Positions 34,234 through 43,738 are shown, counted from the first letter of the stretch. The stretch: 64,000 bases of DNA from an uncultured Collinsella sp. (GCA_902479135.1 CABSNU010000003.1:62001-126000); one strand, 5' to 3'. Made by a program: numbers and translations. Notes: a model not told the origin generated them from the letters alone.

Positions 34234-34925
34234 GCATCCGCGACAACCTTGATATCTCGGCCTATCTGGTACTCGGCCCCGAAAACACGCTGGGGCGTCC
34301 CGTGGGCGATGTGGTGGCCCAGGCGCTCGACGCAGGCTTTACCTGCATTCAGGTGCGCTCCAAGGTGGCAAGCGCCCGCGAGATCATCGCGCTGACGGGC
34401 GATGCCGCGCAGGCTATCGCACAGGCTGGCAAGACCGGTCAGGTCGCCCTGCTCATCGACGACCGCCTGGACTGCGTACTCGCCGCGCGCGAGCAGGGTA
34501 TTGCTGTCGACGGCGTGCACGTGGGCCAGAGCGATATTCCCGTCGAGGTCTGCCGCAAACTATTGGGCCCCTATGCCATCGTGGGCCTTTCGGCCCGTTG
34601 CGAGGAGATGCTCGAGTACGTCAAGACCGCCGACATGAGCCTAGTCGACTACCTAGGCATCGGCCCGCTCCACGAGACCGAGACCAAGCGCGACTGCGGA
34701 CGCGCGGCCGACGGCTCTATCATCACCAAGAGCTTTGAGGACCTGGCCGCGCTCCACGCGGCAAGCCCCGTGCCCATCGTGGTGGGCGGCGGCGTCAAGA
34801 CGGCCGACTTGCCGCAGCTCAAGGCCACCGGCGTCGATGGCTTCTTTGTGGTGAGCGCCGTCTGCAGTGCCGACGACCCCTGCGCCGCCGCCAAGGAGCT
34901 CGTCGACACCTGGCAGCAGGCATAG
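34230..34925 (+). CDS. thiE: Thiamine phosphate synthase ThiE
   Basis: A 231-residue TIM barrel that joins thiazole phosphate and pyrimidine pyrophosphate to thiamine phosphate. Visible motifs are CIQVRSK, LLIDDRLD, GVHVGQSDIP, YLGIGPLHETETK and PIVVGGGVKTADLP. The start overlaps the previous gene, and AGGAGGAAGCACG is its ribosome site. It completes the salvage operon controlled by the TPP riboswitch. Confidence 0.95.
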   Translation: MSIRDNLDISAYLVLGPENTLGRPVGDVVAQALDAGFTCIQVRSKVASAREIIALTGDAAQAIAQAGKTGQVALLIDDRLDCVLAAREQGIAVDGVHVGQSDIPVEVCRKLLGPYAIVGLSARCEEMLEYVKTADMSLVDYLGIGPLHETETKRDCGRAADGSIITKSFEDLAALHAASPVPIVVGGGVKTADLPQLKATGVDGFFVVSAVCSADDPCAAAKELVDTWQQA

Positions 34926-35037
34926 GCATAAGCCGAGCAGCTGATCCGCAGCCTCACATCTTTAGCAATAGAAAGTGCATCCCAGTTTGGACCTCCATTC
35001 CGGGATGCGCTTTCCGCCGAGTCCACGGCAGTTTGCC

Positions 35038-35907
35038 CTACTCTGCCAGATACGCTTCCAGCGCCGGCAAGGTCGCCTCCGCATCGCGGCGACCGACCTG
35101 GTAGATGCGCTCGAGCTCATCCGGTTCGCGGCACAGCGACGGCACCTTCACCGATTCGCTCGGCCGCACCACAAAGATTTCGCCGGCAGCCTCGCGACGT
35201 GCCAGGTCATCGAGCGTGGCATTGTAGACCTCATGCCGATGCTCAAGCGCTGCGACAAACTCTGGGGAGTGACGGAACACGCGCCGCAGCATGGGCATCA
35301 CGCTGTTGGGCTGCTTCACAAAGCCCGCCGGCTGCGTGAGCACCACGATATTGCGGTCATACCCCTGCGCAAACAGCCATGCACTGGGAATGGAATCAGC
35401 CACGCCACCATCCAGATACTTATGCCCGTCAATAGCAACGGGACGCGTCGCCACGGGAATCGCCGACGATGCCCGGATCCACTCGATATCCCGCTCGTCG
35501 CCATAGGGCAGGTCATGGTAGACGGCCTTGCCCGTCTCGATATCGGTACACACGCACGTAAATCGCATGGGGCAGGCGCGATACGCCTCCAAGTCGATGG
35601 GATCGCGCTCGATAGGCACCTCGTGATAGGCAAAATCGGCATTGAACATATCGCCAGTTCGCAGCCAGCTTACTACACCTGCATAGCGTTTATCGGCGCA
35701 ATAGGCCTTGTTATAGCGAATGGCGCGGCCGATCTGACGCGATTTAAAGTTGTAGCCAAACGCCGCGCCCGCCGAGACACCCACCATATGGTCGCAGGTC
35801 AAACCGTGCTCCATCCAAACGTCGAGCACGCCCGCCGTATACATACCGCGGTAGCCGCCTCCCTCGAGTGCCAGCCCCACCGTGCGCGTCATAGTTGGCT
35901 GTGCCAT
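35038..35907 (-). CDS. Patatin-like phospholipase
   Basis: A 289-residue patatin-family acyl hydrolase. It has the oxyanion loop LALEGGGYRGMYTAGVLDVW, the nucleophile in GVSAGAAFGYN (GxSxG) and the catalytic Asp in LDGGVADSIP. It resembles YjjU-type bacterial proteins. It would hydrolyse acyl chains from lipids; the physiological lipid is unknown. There is no signal peptide. It is a single gene and converges with thiE. Confidence 0.92.
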   Translation of the reverse strand: MAQPTMTRTVGLALEGGGYRGMYTAGVLDVWMEHGLTCDHMVGVSAGAAFGYNFKSRQIGRAIRYNKAYCADKRYAGVVSWLRTGDMFNADFAYHEVPIERDPIDLEAYRACPMRFTCVCTDIETGKAVYHDLPYGDERDIEWIRASSAIPVATRPVAIDGHKYLDGGVADSIPSAWLFAQGYDRNIVVLTQPAGFVKQPNSVMPMLRRVFRHSPEFVAALEHRHEVYNATLDDLARREAAGEIFVVRPSESVKVPSLCREPDELERIYQVGRRDAEATLPALEAYLAE

Positions 35908-36231
35908 GCGACCATCTCCGTCCCCGCAAATTTAAACGGAACAAGTATACCCATCAACATATACCGCCCCAGTCGCATTTTTATCGAACATCGCATCATC
36001 GCGCTGCCGTTTGTCGAATAATAGCCACCCACAGCATGTGCACCCCTATATAATTTTGCACTGTTGTTTATACTACTCAGCAGTTATCAACAGCGAACAT
36101 TAGCCGGCAAAGTAACCCAACAACGCAGCAAGGCGGGGGCCTGGATACACGCAAAACGCTGAGCAACGATGCGTGTACACAACGAGCTCGCCCGAGGCAA
36201 TCCGCTCCGACTTCAGAAAGCCGCTTAGAAC
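35908..36231. other. Intergenic region between patatin and GGDEF-EAL genes
   Basis: This 324-bp stretch is A+T-richer in its middle (CTATATAATTTTGCACTG, TTTATACTACTC), probably holding the divergent promoters. No c-di-GMP riboswitch or ORF was recognised. Confidence 0.5.
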
Positions 36232-38949
36232 ATGGATACTGTCAGCAATTACACCGAAACGCTCGAAAAGACCGTCCGTGACCTTCTCGAGCGTCAGGAG
36301 GATCTGATCAGGACCGCCTTTACCGACCAGCTTACCGGACTTGGCAACCGTGGCGGCTTTGCCCGTTCCCTCGAGGAGCTCTGGGAGCAGGACACCCCCG
36401 TTACCATGGCGTTCATCGATATCGACAATCTCAAGCACTGCAACGACGTCTTTGGGCATGACGAGGGCAACCGCTATATCTTGCAGGTAAGCCTCTATCT
36501 CAAACTGTATATGAAAGTGGACGAGGCGGCGTTTCGCATAGGCGGCGACGAGTTTGCCATCCTATCTACGATTGCGACCGAGGACGACCTCGCCGAACGT
36601 CTGGAACACTGCCGAACGATCCTGCTCAAAAACAACGATTCCGAGATGCCCCACTCGTTTAGCTACGGAGTGGCACACGCCGACCCCGCCCTGGGCGAAG
36701 CCTCCAATCGCATGACACTCGATGCCGACCATCGCATGTACGACTACAAGCTACGTCATGCCATGCACCTCGATCGGCGCAATATTACGCAAGTCCACGC
36801 CGACGACTTCGAAATAAGCGATCGTATTTTCGACGCTTTTTCGATGCTCAACGAGGGCCGTTATTTCTTTATCGAGAACTTGGACAAGGACCGCACCCTT
36901 TGGTCGCAAGGTGCCTTGCGCGATCTCGGTCTTCCTTCGGAGCACATAGACAGCTGCCGCGATTTCTGGAAGACGCGCGTCCATCCCGATGACCTCGAGG
37001 CCTACGCCAACGACATCAACCAGATCTTTAACGGCTCCAAACACCGCCGCGTCATGCAGTACCGCATGCGCAATGCCGCGGGTGACTACGTTCTCTGCCG
37101 TGCTCGCGGGTTTCGCATCGACGGCGACGGAAATGTCCCCTCGCTCTATGTCGGCGAACTCGTCAACCACTCGCTTGCCGAAACCGTCGACGCCGCCACA
37201 GGCCTCGGAACGCAGCGCATGCTGGTCAACGCTATCGATGCCTGCCGTCGCGACCGCTGCGAGACGGGGCTTATAGCGGTGCGCATTCGTGGCACGGCGA
37301 ATCTCAACGAGCTCTACGGGGCCGAGGCTGTCGACAGCATGCTTGCCGAATACGCAGGCCGCATGCTGTCGATCACCCGCGGCAGAAGCCGGGTCTTCCG
37401 TTCACGAAGCGTCCAGTTCGTCGTGCTCAGCAACGATTTGGACCACGAGGCATTCGAGCAACTGACCCGCCACCTTAAAGAGGCCGTTTTCGCTCCTGTT
37501 CAAATCGCAGGCGACACCATTACTCCCGTCTGCCTTGTCGTCCCGGCCTTTTACGAGCACTTAGCCCATCAAGCGACCGCCGTTTTAGGCGAACTCGACC
37601 GTCGCCTTCGCACGGCCGGCGGGCTTGTTCCCAACGACAGCCTCCCCATACCCGAGGCGGAACGCAAAAGCGCCATCGCCGAACGTATCGACTCGCTCAC
37701 GGGCCTCTATCGACCCAGCGAGTTTATGCGGCGCGCCAACGCATTTCTCGAGGCAAGGCGCGACGACACCTGGTGCATCGCCACCGTCGACATGGGTCAC
37801 ATGCGCCTGTTTAATGAATGGCACGGCCAGGCCGAGGGCGACCGCGTACTCGCCGATGTGGGCACGGTCCTCAAGGACATCGAGAATGCCGATATGGGCA
37901 TCGCAGGGTACTGGGGCCAAGATGACTTTTGCGCACTCATCCCCTTTAAGCACATCACCGTCCATCAAATCTACAACCGCGTTCGCGAGGCCGTAGCCAG
38001 GCATGATGACGGCGTAGGTTTTTGGCCGTCCATGGGCATTTACCCCATCGACTCCAATGAGGAGATCACCATCGATGCGCAGGCAAAGGCCATGTTTACC
38101 AATCGACGCGCCAAAAACGACTTCAAGGAGCGCATTGCCATTTTCCGCCCCGAAGAATATGAACACGAGATTGCGTTCCACCGCACGCTGACCGAGTTCC
38201 AGTACGCGCTCTCAAACGGTCGCATCACGTACTACCTGCAGCCCCAGGTCGATATGGAAACCGGCGAGATCATTGGCGCCGAGGCACTCACCCGCTGGAT
38301 TGACAAGGACGGCTCTCTCATTTCGCCCGCAACGTTTATCCCCGCACTCGAGGAAAGCGGCTTTGTGGTGACGCTCGACAAGTACATTTGGCAGGGTGTC
38401 GCCTCGTGGCTGCGCGAGCGTCTCGATCGCGGCCTTCGTGTGGTTCCGGTCTCGCTTAATGTGTCGCGCGTGGATATCCTTGCCTGCGACGTTGCCGAGC
38501 ACATGGGGGCGCTTGCCGCCCAATACAACCTACCGCCCGAGCTCATGCGTATCGAGATCACCGAGACGGCTTATACGGGAGAGTCCGAAGCCGTGGACAA
38601 ACTGACAGCCGACTTGCACACCCGCGGCTTCTCGACCTATATGGACGATTTTGGCACCGGTCAGTCCACGCTCGCGATGCTCAAGAACGTCAACGTCGAC
38701 GTCATCAAGCTCGACCGCACCTTTGTGCCCACCGACCGCGATCAAGGCCGCAGCGCGCAGATCGTGTCATCGATGCTCGAGATGGCGCAGTCGCTCCATC
38801 TGCCCATTGTAATCGAAGGCGTCGAGACAGATGAGCAGGCGAACATGCTACGCCACATGGGCGCCCGCTACGCTCAGGGTTTCCTCTACTACCGCCCCAT
38901 GCCGGCGAAGGATTTTGAGGCATTGCTCGATGGTGGCAATAACAACTGA
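36232..38949 (+). CDS. Diguanylate cyclase/phosphodiesterase (GGDEF-PAS-GGDEF-like x2-EAL)
   Basis: A 905-residue cytoplasmic signalling protein. It starts with a GGDEF domain whose active motif IGGDEF is intact (residues ~103-108), followed by a PAS-like domain (~190-330). Next are two degenerate GGDEF domains, one around TGLGTQRMLVNAI with no GGDEF motif and one around DSLTGLYRPSEF with GQDDF in its place. It ends with an EAL domain: GAEALTRW (~682-689), LNVSR, IEITET, DDFGTG, KLDRTF and EGVET all look catalytic. It can in principle make and break c-di-GMP. No membrane segments were seen. The neighbour at 39 kb is a shorter paralogue without EAL. Confidence 0.9.
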   Translation: MDTVSNYTETLEKTVRDLLERQEDLIRTAFTDQLTGLGNRGGFARSLEELWEQDTPVTMAFIDIDNLKHCNDVFGHDEGNRYILQVSLYLKLYMKVDEAAFRIGGDEFAILSTIATEDDLAERLEHCRTILLKNNDSEMPHSFSYGVAHADPALGEASNRMTLDADHRMYDYKLRHAMHLDRRNITQVHADDFEISDRIFDAFSMLNEGRYFFIENLDKDRTLWSQGALRDLGLPSEHIDSCRDFWKTRVHPDDLEAYANDINQIFNGSKHRRVMQYRMRNAAGDYVLCRARGFRIDGDGNVPSLYVGELVNHSLAETVDAATGLGTQRMLVNAIDACRRDRCETGLIAVRIRGTANLNELYGAEAVDSMLAEYAGRMLSITRGRSRVFRSRSVQFVVLSNDLDHEAFEQLTRHLKEAVFAPVQIAGDTITPVCLVVPAFYEHLAHQATAVLGELDRRLRTAGGLVPNDSLPIPEAERKSAIAERIDSLTGLYRPSEFMRRANAFLEARRDDTWCIATVDMGHMRLFNEWHGQAEGDRVLADVGTVLKDIENADMGIAGYWGQDDFCALIPFKHITVHQIYNRVREAVARHDDGVGFWPSMGIYPIDSNEEITIDAQAKAMFTNRRAKNDFKERIAIFRPEEYEHEIAFHRTLTEFQYALSNGRITYYLQPQVDMETGEIIGAEALTRWIDKDGSLISPATFIPALEESGFVVTLDKYIWQGVASWLRERLDRGLRVVPVSLNVSRVDILACDVAEHMGALAAQYNLPPELMRIEITETAYTGESEAVDKLTADLHTRGFSTYMDDFGTGQSTLAMLKNVNVDVIKLDRTFVPTDRDQGRSAQIVSSMLEMAQSLHLPIVIEGVETDEQANMLRHMGARYAQGFLYYRPMPAKDFEALLDGGNNN

Positions 38950-39007
38950 TACGCTCGCGCGCAAAACGCCACCGCCGAAGGGGGCATTTGTCTCCATTAG
39001 CTAACTT

Positions 39008-39038
39008 ATATCCCCAGTTCAAACCGAATTGGGGATAT
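39008..39038. promoter_or_regulatory. Hairpin/operator upstream of second GGDEF gene
   Basis: ATATCCCCA and TGGGGATAT flank an inner TTC/GAA pair. It is located 37 bp before the start codon and may be an operator or terminator remnant. Confidence 0.4.
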
Positions 39039-39075
39039 GATACAAATCGTTGTTCCCCCAAGGAGGTTATCCATC

Positions 39076-40605
39076 ATGAACGAGTCGTACCGCATGGGCG
39101 AGCAATCGATTATTGCCTATCTTCAGCGACTTGCGAATGGCATCTCGACCGCCGAACTCGATGTTGCCGCGCTGCCTGCTGAGCTACGCGCCGTTGGTGA
39201 GCAACTGCAAAAGACGCATTCTATCCTGCAACAAGAGCGCCAGCTGCTTGAGCGCAACGCCTATATCGACCCGCTCACCAACTTGGGCAACCGCAGCGGA
39301 CTCGACCGTCACGTCGAGCAGCTCTGGCGCAAAGGCGATCCCTTCACCTGCGCCTATATTGACATCGACCATCTCAAGCATTGCAATGATAGGTTTGGCC
39401 ACGCCGAAGGCAATCGCTATATTCTGAGCATCTGCCGCACGCTCTCCGAAACCATGGAGCACGATGAGATGCTGTTCCGTATCGGTGGAGACGAGTTTGT
39501 GCTTATCTCGCTCTCCGCAAACGAGACTGAACTCGAGCAGCGCTTGGAGCAGGTGCGTGCCGGGCTGATCGAGGCGAGCTCAGGTGGCAAAGCGCCCATG
39601 ATCGCTAGCTTTAGCTTTGGCTGCTCGCGCGTCGACCCACTCGCTGGCGATACGCGTCGCCAGATGACCATGGACGCCGACCGCAAAATGTATCGCTACA
39701 AGCTCATGCACCGTGTGCAGCAGCCGAAGGAAAACGACGCATCCATGCGCCCGATCGCCGATCAGCCTCCCTGCAACGACCGGGTGTTCCAAGCGATCTC
39801 CATGAGCTCCGAGACGCGCTATCCGTTTATCCTTAACCTCGATACCGGCGAATCGCAATGGTCGATTAATGCCGTGCGCGATTTTGACCTGCCCTCCCAG
39901 CATCCCTATAACTCGCTCGATATGTGGCTCGCCCGCGTTCACCCCGAGGACCGCGACAACGTGCGCAGCGAGCTCGATATGGTGGTAAACGGCGCGTGGC
40001 ACTTCCATTACATGCAGTATCGCGTCATGAATACCGCTGGTAAATATGCGCTGTGCGAGTGTACGGGCTACCGCTTGGATAGCACCGAAACCGAGCCCAA
40101 CATGTATGTGGGCATTATCATCAACCGAAGCTTGGCGGATACGACCGATTCCGTGACCGGCCTGGGCGATATCCACGCCCTGGTCAACGCCATTGGCGAA
40201 ATGCGTCGCGTGGCGCGCAAGGCAGGCCTGGTCGCCATCAAAATCGACGACATCGCCAAGGTCAATGCCCGCTTTGGCTTTGATGCGGGCGACCGCGTTT
40301 TGGCAGAAAGTGCCGCCTGCCTCATGGACTGTTCGCGCGGCAAGGGCCGTCTGTTCCGCTCGACCGGACCGATGTTCGTGGCGCTTTTCGATGACCTTGA
40401 TCCCGAAGAGACCGACGCGATCGCAGAAGAAATCGAGCGGTTCTTGGGGTCGCCCGTACTCTTTGGCTCATTTGAATATCAGCCGCCCATTCGTGTGGCC
40501 ACACTTCATCTAGATGCCGTCGACCGACAGCCCGTTTCCATTTTGAACGAGCTCAAAGCGCTACTTGAAGAGGCACCACAAGTACCGGGCACCAAGCTGG
40601 ACTAG
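39076..40605 (+). CDS. GGDEF-PAS-degenerate GGDEF protein
   Basis: A 509-residue protein. A short coiled region (QQERQLLERNAY) leads to an intact GGDEF domain with DPLTNLGNR and RIGGDEFVL (residues ~136-141). A PAS-like domain follows (~230-360), and then a degenerate GGDEF-like domain (DSVTGLGDIHALVNAIGEM) without the GGDEF motif. It is clearly a paralogue of the N-terminal two thirds of the preceding gene, so one arose from the other by duplication with gain or loss of EAL. It would make c-di-GMP. AAGGAGGTTATCCATC precedes the ATG. Confidence 0.88.
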   Translation: MNESYRMGEQSIIAYLQRLANGISTAELDVAALPAELRAVGEQLQKTHSILQQERQLLERNAYIDPLTNLGNRSGLDRHVEQLWRKGDPFTCAYIDIDHLKHCNDRFGHAEGNRYILSICRTLSETMEHDEMLFRIGGDEFVLISLSANETELEQRLEQVRAGLIEASSGGKAPMIASFSFGCSRVDPLAGDTRRQMTMDADRKMYRYKLMHRVQQPKENDASMRPIADQPPCNDRVFQAISMSSETRYPFILNLDTGESQWSINAVRDFDLPSQHPYNSLDMWLARVHPEDRDNVRSELDMVVNGAWHFHYMQYRVMNTAGKYALCECTGYRLDSTETEPNMYVGIIINRSLADTTDSVTGLGDIHALVNAIGEMRRVARKAGLVAIKIDDIAKVNARFGFDAGDRVLAESAACLMDCSRGKGRLFRSTGPMFVALFDDLDPEETDAIAEEIERFLGSPVLFGSFEYQPPIRVATLHLDAVDRQPVSILNELKALLEEAPQVPGTKLD

Positions 40606-40621
40606 CGTTATGGGGCGCATG

Positions 40622-40864
40622 ATGGTTAATTTCCGATCTCAACCGAACACATTGGGCAAATAGGTCGTACCCGCAGTTAGCCGAACGTCCCCGCAGTCCC
40701 TCCCGGGGCCCGGGGGCACCGTTTCGATACTCTTGGTTTACTTTGCCTGATGCAAATAAGTGCTCAACAAGATAGAACCTATCCCCCGCCACGGATATGC
40801 CCTCGAGTAAATCTGTTAAGCCAAGCCTATCAAATTCTATTGACAATTGGCTGCATTGGTCCAT
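40622..40864 (-). pseudogene. Possible orphan gene or gene remnant
   Basis: An open frame on the minus strand begins MDQCSQLSIEFDRLGLTDLL and continues with SVAGDRFYLVEHLFASGKVN and EYRNGAPGP, which reads like real protein. It then turns into low-quality sequence and runs antisense into the end of the GGDEF gene. It has no ribosome site. A truncated remnant is the best reading; no family was recognised. Confidence 0.3.
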
Positions 40865-40889
40865 TTTGTCGTCCAGCCACTTCCGCTGG

Positions 40890-41210
40890 CTATCGCCTCA
40901 TAAACACAAACCTAACGAGCCGCACGAACGACAAAGAGGCCAAGCTGAACAGAAGTAAAACCAAAACTTCAAAAACGCTGGTATTCCAATCGCGTACCCA
41001 GTCCTCTACCGCCCACAAGAAAAACAGCAGCCCCATCCATAACGTCACAGAAGAAATCAGCTTTGCGTAAGGGCGTATATCAATCTCGCTCTCCCTTTTT
41101 GTGACATCATATCCAGCAATTGAGCAGAGCCATCTTCCTCTTCGGTATTGGATTGAAAGGACAATCAAGGCAATCGAAGTCATCAAGCAAACAGCATCCT
41201 CTGTTTCCAT
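40890..41210 (-). CDS. Small two-helix membrane protein, unknown
   Basis: A 106-residue protein with a hydrophobic N-terminal helix (CLMTSIALIVLSIQY), a short loop RRGRWLCSIAGYDVTKRESEIDIRPYAK, and two further hydrophobic stretches (ISSVTLWMGLLFFLWAV and VFEVLVLLLFSLASLSFV). The layout and the GYD..KRE loop resemble small membrane proteins of the DUF3784 kind, but this is weak. AAAGGAAACTCT precedes the ATG at 41210. The gene is A+T-richer than neighbours and lies beside an IS fragment, so it may be acquired. Confidence 0.55.
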   Translation of the reverse strand: METEDAVCLMTSIALIVLSIQYRRGRWLCSIAGYDVTKRESEIDIRPYAKLISSVTLWMGLLFFLWAVEDWVRDWNTSVFEVLVLLLFSLASLSFVRLVRFVFMRR

Positions 41211-41299
41211 AGAGTTTCCTTTGCTTTCCATCCTAGTTACGCATTCACAATCGAATCAAACCAAGTATGAATTACTCGATAGCAACCGCCTTAGTATAA

Positions 41300-41490
41300 A
41301 CCATAGCCGCCGCAGCAGCCCGCCTTCCAAGGCCTCAAAGCTCGCCATCGAGGGCGACCCGCCCAGACCCCTTACAATCTGCTCGCACGAGGCCCCGCAC
41401 TCCAGCATCCTCTGGACCGTATCCCGCTCGTACCTGGTGAGCGTGCCTGCCGTGGGCCCTCGGGGCCGGCATCGTGCCCCACGCCATCTG
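41300..41490 (-). pseudogene. Remnant of IS-type transposase N-terminal HTH
   Basis: In one frame the minus strand reads LTRYERDTVQRMLECGASCE, then QIVRGLGGSPSMASFEALEG, which closely follows the N-terminal HTH of IS30-like transposases (LxxxER..I..ML..G.S...IAR.LGRSPST.S). The start (MPAPRAHGRH) is in another frame, so a frameshift is present, and nothing catalytic follows. It fills an otherwise gene-free 330-bp gap. Confidence 0.5.
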
Positions 41491-41544
41491 CCCGCTCGTG
41501 CGATAATCCTCTGCAGAAGTCACCGACAGCAGAGGGAGTTTGTG

Positions 41545-42168
41545 ATGAAGGTTCTTTTGGTCAATGGCAGCCCCAAGGCAAACGGCAACACGGCCCGCGC
41601 ACTCGCCGAGGTCGCCGAGCAGCTCAACGTCGAGGGCATCGATACCGAGATGTTTCAGCTGGGCGCCAAGCCTATTCGCGATTGCATCGGTTGCGGCCAG
41701 TGTGGCAAGCTGGGCGGTCGCTGCACCTTTGACGACGACGTGGTCAACGAGCTGATCGCTGCCGCCGAACAGGCCGACGGCTTTGTCTTTGGCTCGCCTG
41801 TCTACTACGCGCACCCCAGCGGCCGCATTCTCTCGGCACTCGATCGCGTATTCTATGCCGGTAGCAAAGCTTTTGCACACAAGCCGGGCGCTGCCGTCGC
41901 CGTCGCCCGTCGCGGCGGTACGTCGACGACCTTCGACGTGCTCAATAAGTACTTCACCATCAACCAGATGCCTGTGGTAGCGTCCACGTACTGGAACAAC
42001 GTGTTTGGCTGCGTGCCCGGCGAGGCCGATGGAGATGCCGAGGGCCTGGCCACCATGCGCAACATCGGCAAGAACATGGCTTGGCTCCTGCATTGTATCG
42101 AGGCAGGGCAGGCTGCCGGCATCGAAGCCCCCGAAGCCGATCGCGAGCGCACCAACTTCATTCGTTAG
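41545..42168 (+). CDS. Flavodoxin-like NAD(P)H-dependent oxidoreductase
   Basis: A 207-residue NADPH-dependent FMN reductase-type protein with the FMN-binding start VLLVNGSPKANGNTARAL, a cysteine-rich loop IGCGQCGKLGGRC near residue 50 and FGSPVYYAHPSGRI. The cysteines suggest Fe-S or redox-active thiols, as in the iron-sulfur flavoproteins of anaerobes. It transfers electrons to unknown acceptors. AGAGGGAGTTTGTG precedes the ATG. An ArsC-like gene follows after 11 bp, likely in one operon. Confidence 0.9.
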   Translation: MKVLLVNGSPKANGNTARALAEVAEQLNVEGIDTEMFQLGAKPIRDCIGCGQCGKLGGRCTFDDDVVNELIAAAEQADGFVFGSPVYYAHPSGRILSALDRVFYAGSKAFAHKPGAAVAVARRGGTSTTFDVLNKYFTINQMPVVASTYWNNVFGCVPGEADGDAEGLATMRNIGKNMAWLLHCIEAGQAAGIEAPEADRERTNFIR

Positions 42169-42179
42169 AACGGCGGAAC

Positions 42180-42521
42180 ATGAATATCCAGATTTTTGGC
42201 ACCAAGAAGTCCTTCGATACCAAGAAGGCCCAGCGCTATTTTAAGGAGCGCCGCATCAAGGTGCAGTTTATCGACCTTAAGGAAAAGGAGATGAGCAAAG
42301 GCGAGCTCACGAGCGTGATGCAGGCGGTCGGCGGCATCGACAAGCTGCTCAACCCCAAGGCCAAGGACGAGGAGACGCTCGCGCTCATCCAGCACCTCAC
42401 CCCTAGCCAGCGCTTCAACAAGTTGCTCGAGAACCAGCAGGTTCTAGCCGAGCCCATCGTGCGCAACGGCAAAAAGGCCACCGTCGGTTATTGCCCCGAT
42501 GTATGGGGAGCCTGGGAGTAG
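42180..42521 (+). CDS. ArsC/Spx-family protein without redox cysteine
   Basis: A 113-residue thioredoxin-fold protein of the ArsC family. The usual N-terminal motif with Cys (CxxC or CxxxxR) is replaced by GTKKSFDTKKA, so it cannot act as a classical arsenate reductase. The rest follows the family (FKERRIKVQFIDLKE, LLNPKAKD, RNGKKATVGYCPDVW), with one Cys late in the chain. Related cysteine-free members are known in gut Firmicutes; their role is unclear. It lies 11 bp after the flavodoxin-like gene. Confidence 0.85.
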   Translation: MNIQIFGTKKSFDTKKAQRYFKERRIKVQFIDLKEKEMSKGELTSVMQAVGGIDKLLNPKAKDEETLALIQHLTPSQRFNKLLENQQVLAEPIVRNGKKATVGYCPDVWGAWE

Positions 42522-42607
42522 CCTGTGTTATTTGCCGGCGCGTGGGTATAAGAGCAGGCGTTTGGCATAAGATTCAACTGTAAGCCATGTCTAACAAAGG
42601 AGGGCAC

Positions 42608-43738
42608 ATGCCCAACAAACCCGTGAAGATCATCATGCTTACCGGATACCTCGGTGCCGGCAAGACCACACTGCTCAACCACATCCTCGCTAACGACGGC
42701 GGCATCCGCGCCGCCGTGATCGTCAACGATATCGGCGAGATCAACGTCGACGCCAGCCTCATCGCCGACGGCGGCCTTTCCGAGACCGACGACCTCATCC
42801 CGCTCACCAACGGCTGCATCTGCTGCACGCTTTCGGACGACCTTGCCAACCAGCTGCAGGGCATCGCCGATTCGGGCAAGTTCGACTACATCATCATCGA
42901 GGCCTCGGGTATCTGCGAGCCTATCCCCATCGCCTACACCATCTCGAGCTTCTGCGACGAGGCCAAGGTGGGCGGCGAGCCCAAGCTTGCACTCGACAAC
43001 ATCGTGGCCGTGGTCGACTGCGCCCGCATGTACGACGAGTTCAACGGCGGTCGCGACCTGCTGGCTGAGGATATCGACGAGGACGACATCGAAAGCCTGC
43101 TCATCCAGCAGATCGAGTTCTGCTCCACGCTGATCCTCAACAAGACCGATACCGTGAGCCCTGAGCAGATCGCCGAGCTCAAGGCCATCGTGCGCAGCCT
43201 GCAGAAGGACGCCGTGATCGTCGAGGCTCAAAACGGCGAGGTCCCCATGGAGGAGCTGCTCGACACCGACCGCTTCGACTTTATGCGCGCCTACAACTCC
43301 GCCGCTTGGATCGAGGCCATGGAGCATCCCGAGGAGCACGACGACCCCGAGGTGCTCGAATACGACATCGAGACCTTTGTGTACTCGCGCCGCAAGCCGT
43401 TCGACCTGCAGAAGTTCACCGATTTTGTTGAGCAGGAGTGGCCCGACGAGGTCATTCGCGTCAAGGGTCCGCTGTGGCAGACCGGCGATCCGGACATGTG
43501 CTACATGTTTGAGCAGGCCGGCCACCAGATGCGCCTGATGGAGAACGGCCTGTTTGTCGATTCTGCGCCCGAGGGCGAGAAGCAGAAGATCATCGACGAG
43601 AACCCCGAGATCATGCAGATTTGGGACGACAAGACGGGCGACCGCATGACGAGCCTGTGCATCATCGGCCGTCACATGGACAAGGATGCGCTCATCGCCT
43701 CCCTCGATGCCTGCCTGACTGACTGGCACCGCGCCTAG
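42608..43738 (+). CDS. CobW/G3E-family GTP-binding metallochaperone
   Basis: A 376-residue G3E GTPase. It has the P-loop GYLGAGKTT, the metal-binding CxCC in NGCICCTL, EASGICEP (Walker B region) and NKTDTV for guanine recognition. Its C-terminal CobW_C-like domain starts near FVYSRRKPFDLQKF. Such proteins deliver zinc, cobalt or other metals to target enzymes. AAAGGAGGGCAC precedes the ATG at 42608. It ends at a strong terminator. The metal is not deducible and no Zur box was seen. Confidence 0.92.
   Translation: MPNKPVKIIMLTGYLGAGKTTLLNHILANDGGIRAAVIVNDIGEINVDASLIADGGLSETDDLIPLTNGCICCTLSDDLANQLQGIADSGKFDYIIIEASGICEPIPIAYTISSFCDEAKVGGEPKLALDNIVAVVDCARMYDEFNGGRDLLAEDIDEDDIESLLIQQIEFCSTLILNKTDTVSPEQIAELKAIVRSLQKDAVIVEAQNGEVPMEELLDTDRFDFMRAYNSAAWIEAMEHPEEHDDPEVLEYDIETFVYSRRKPFDLQKFTDFVEQEWPDEVIRVKGPLWQTGDPDMCYMFEQAGHQMRLMENGLFVDSAPEGEKQKIIDENPEIMQIWDDKTGDRMTSLCIIGRHMDKDALIASLDACLTDWHRA

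Noticed and set aside
35908..36231. Possible c-di-GMP riboswitch upstream of the GGDEF-EAL gene
   Set aside because: The conserved GEMM bases and tetraloop/receptor were not found; only A+T-rich promoter-like sequence.
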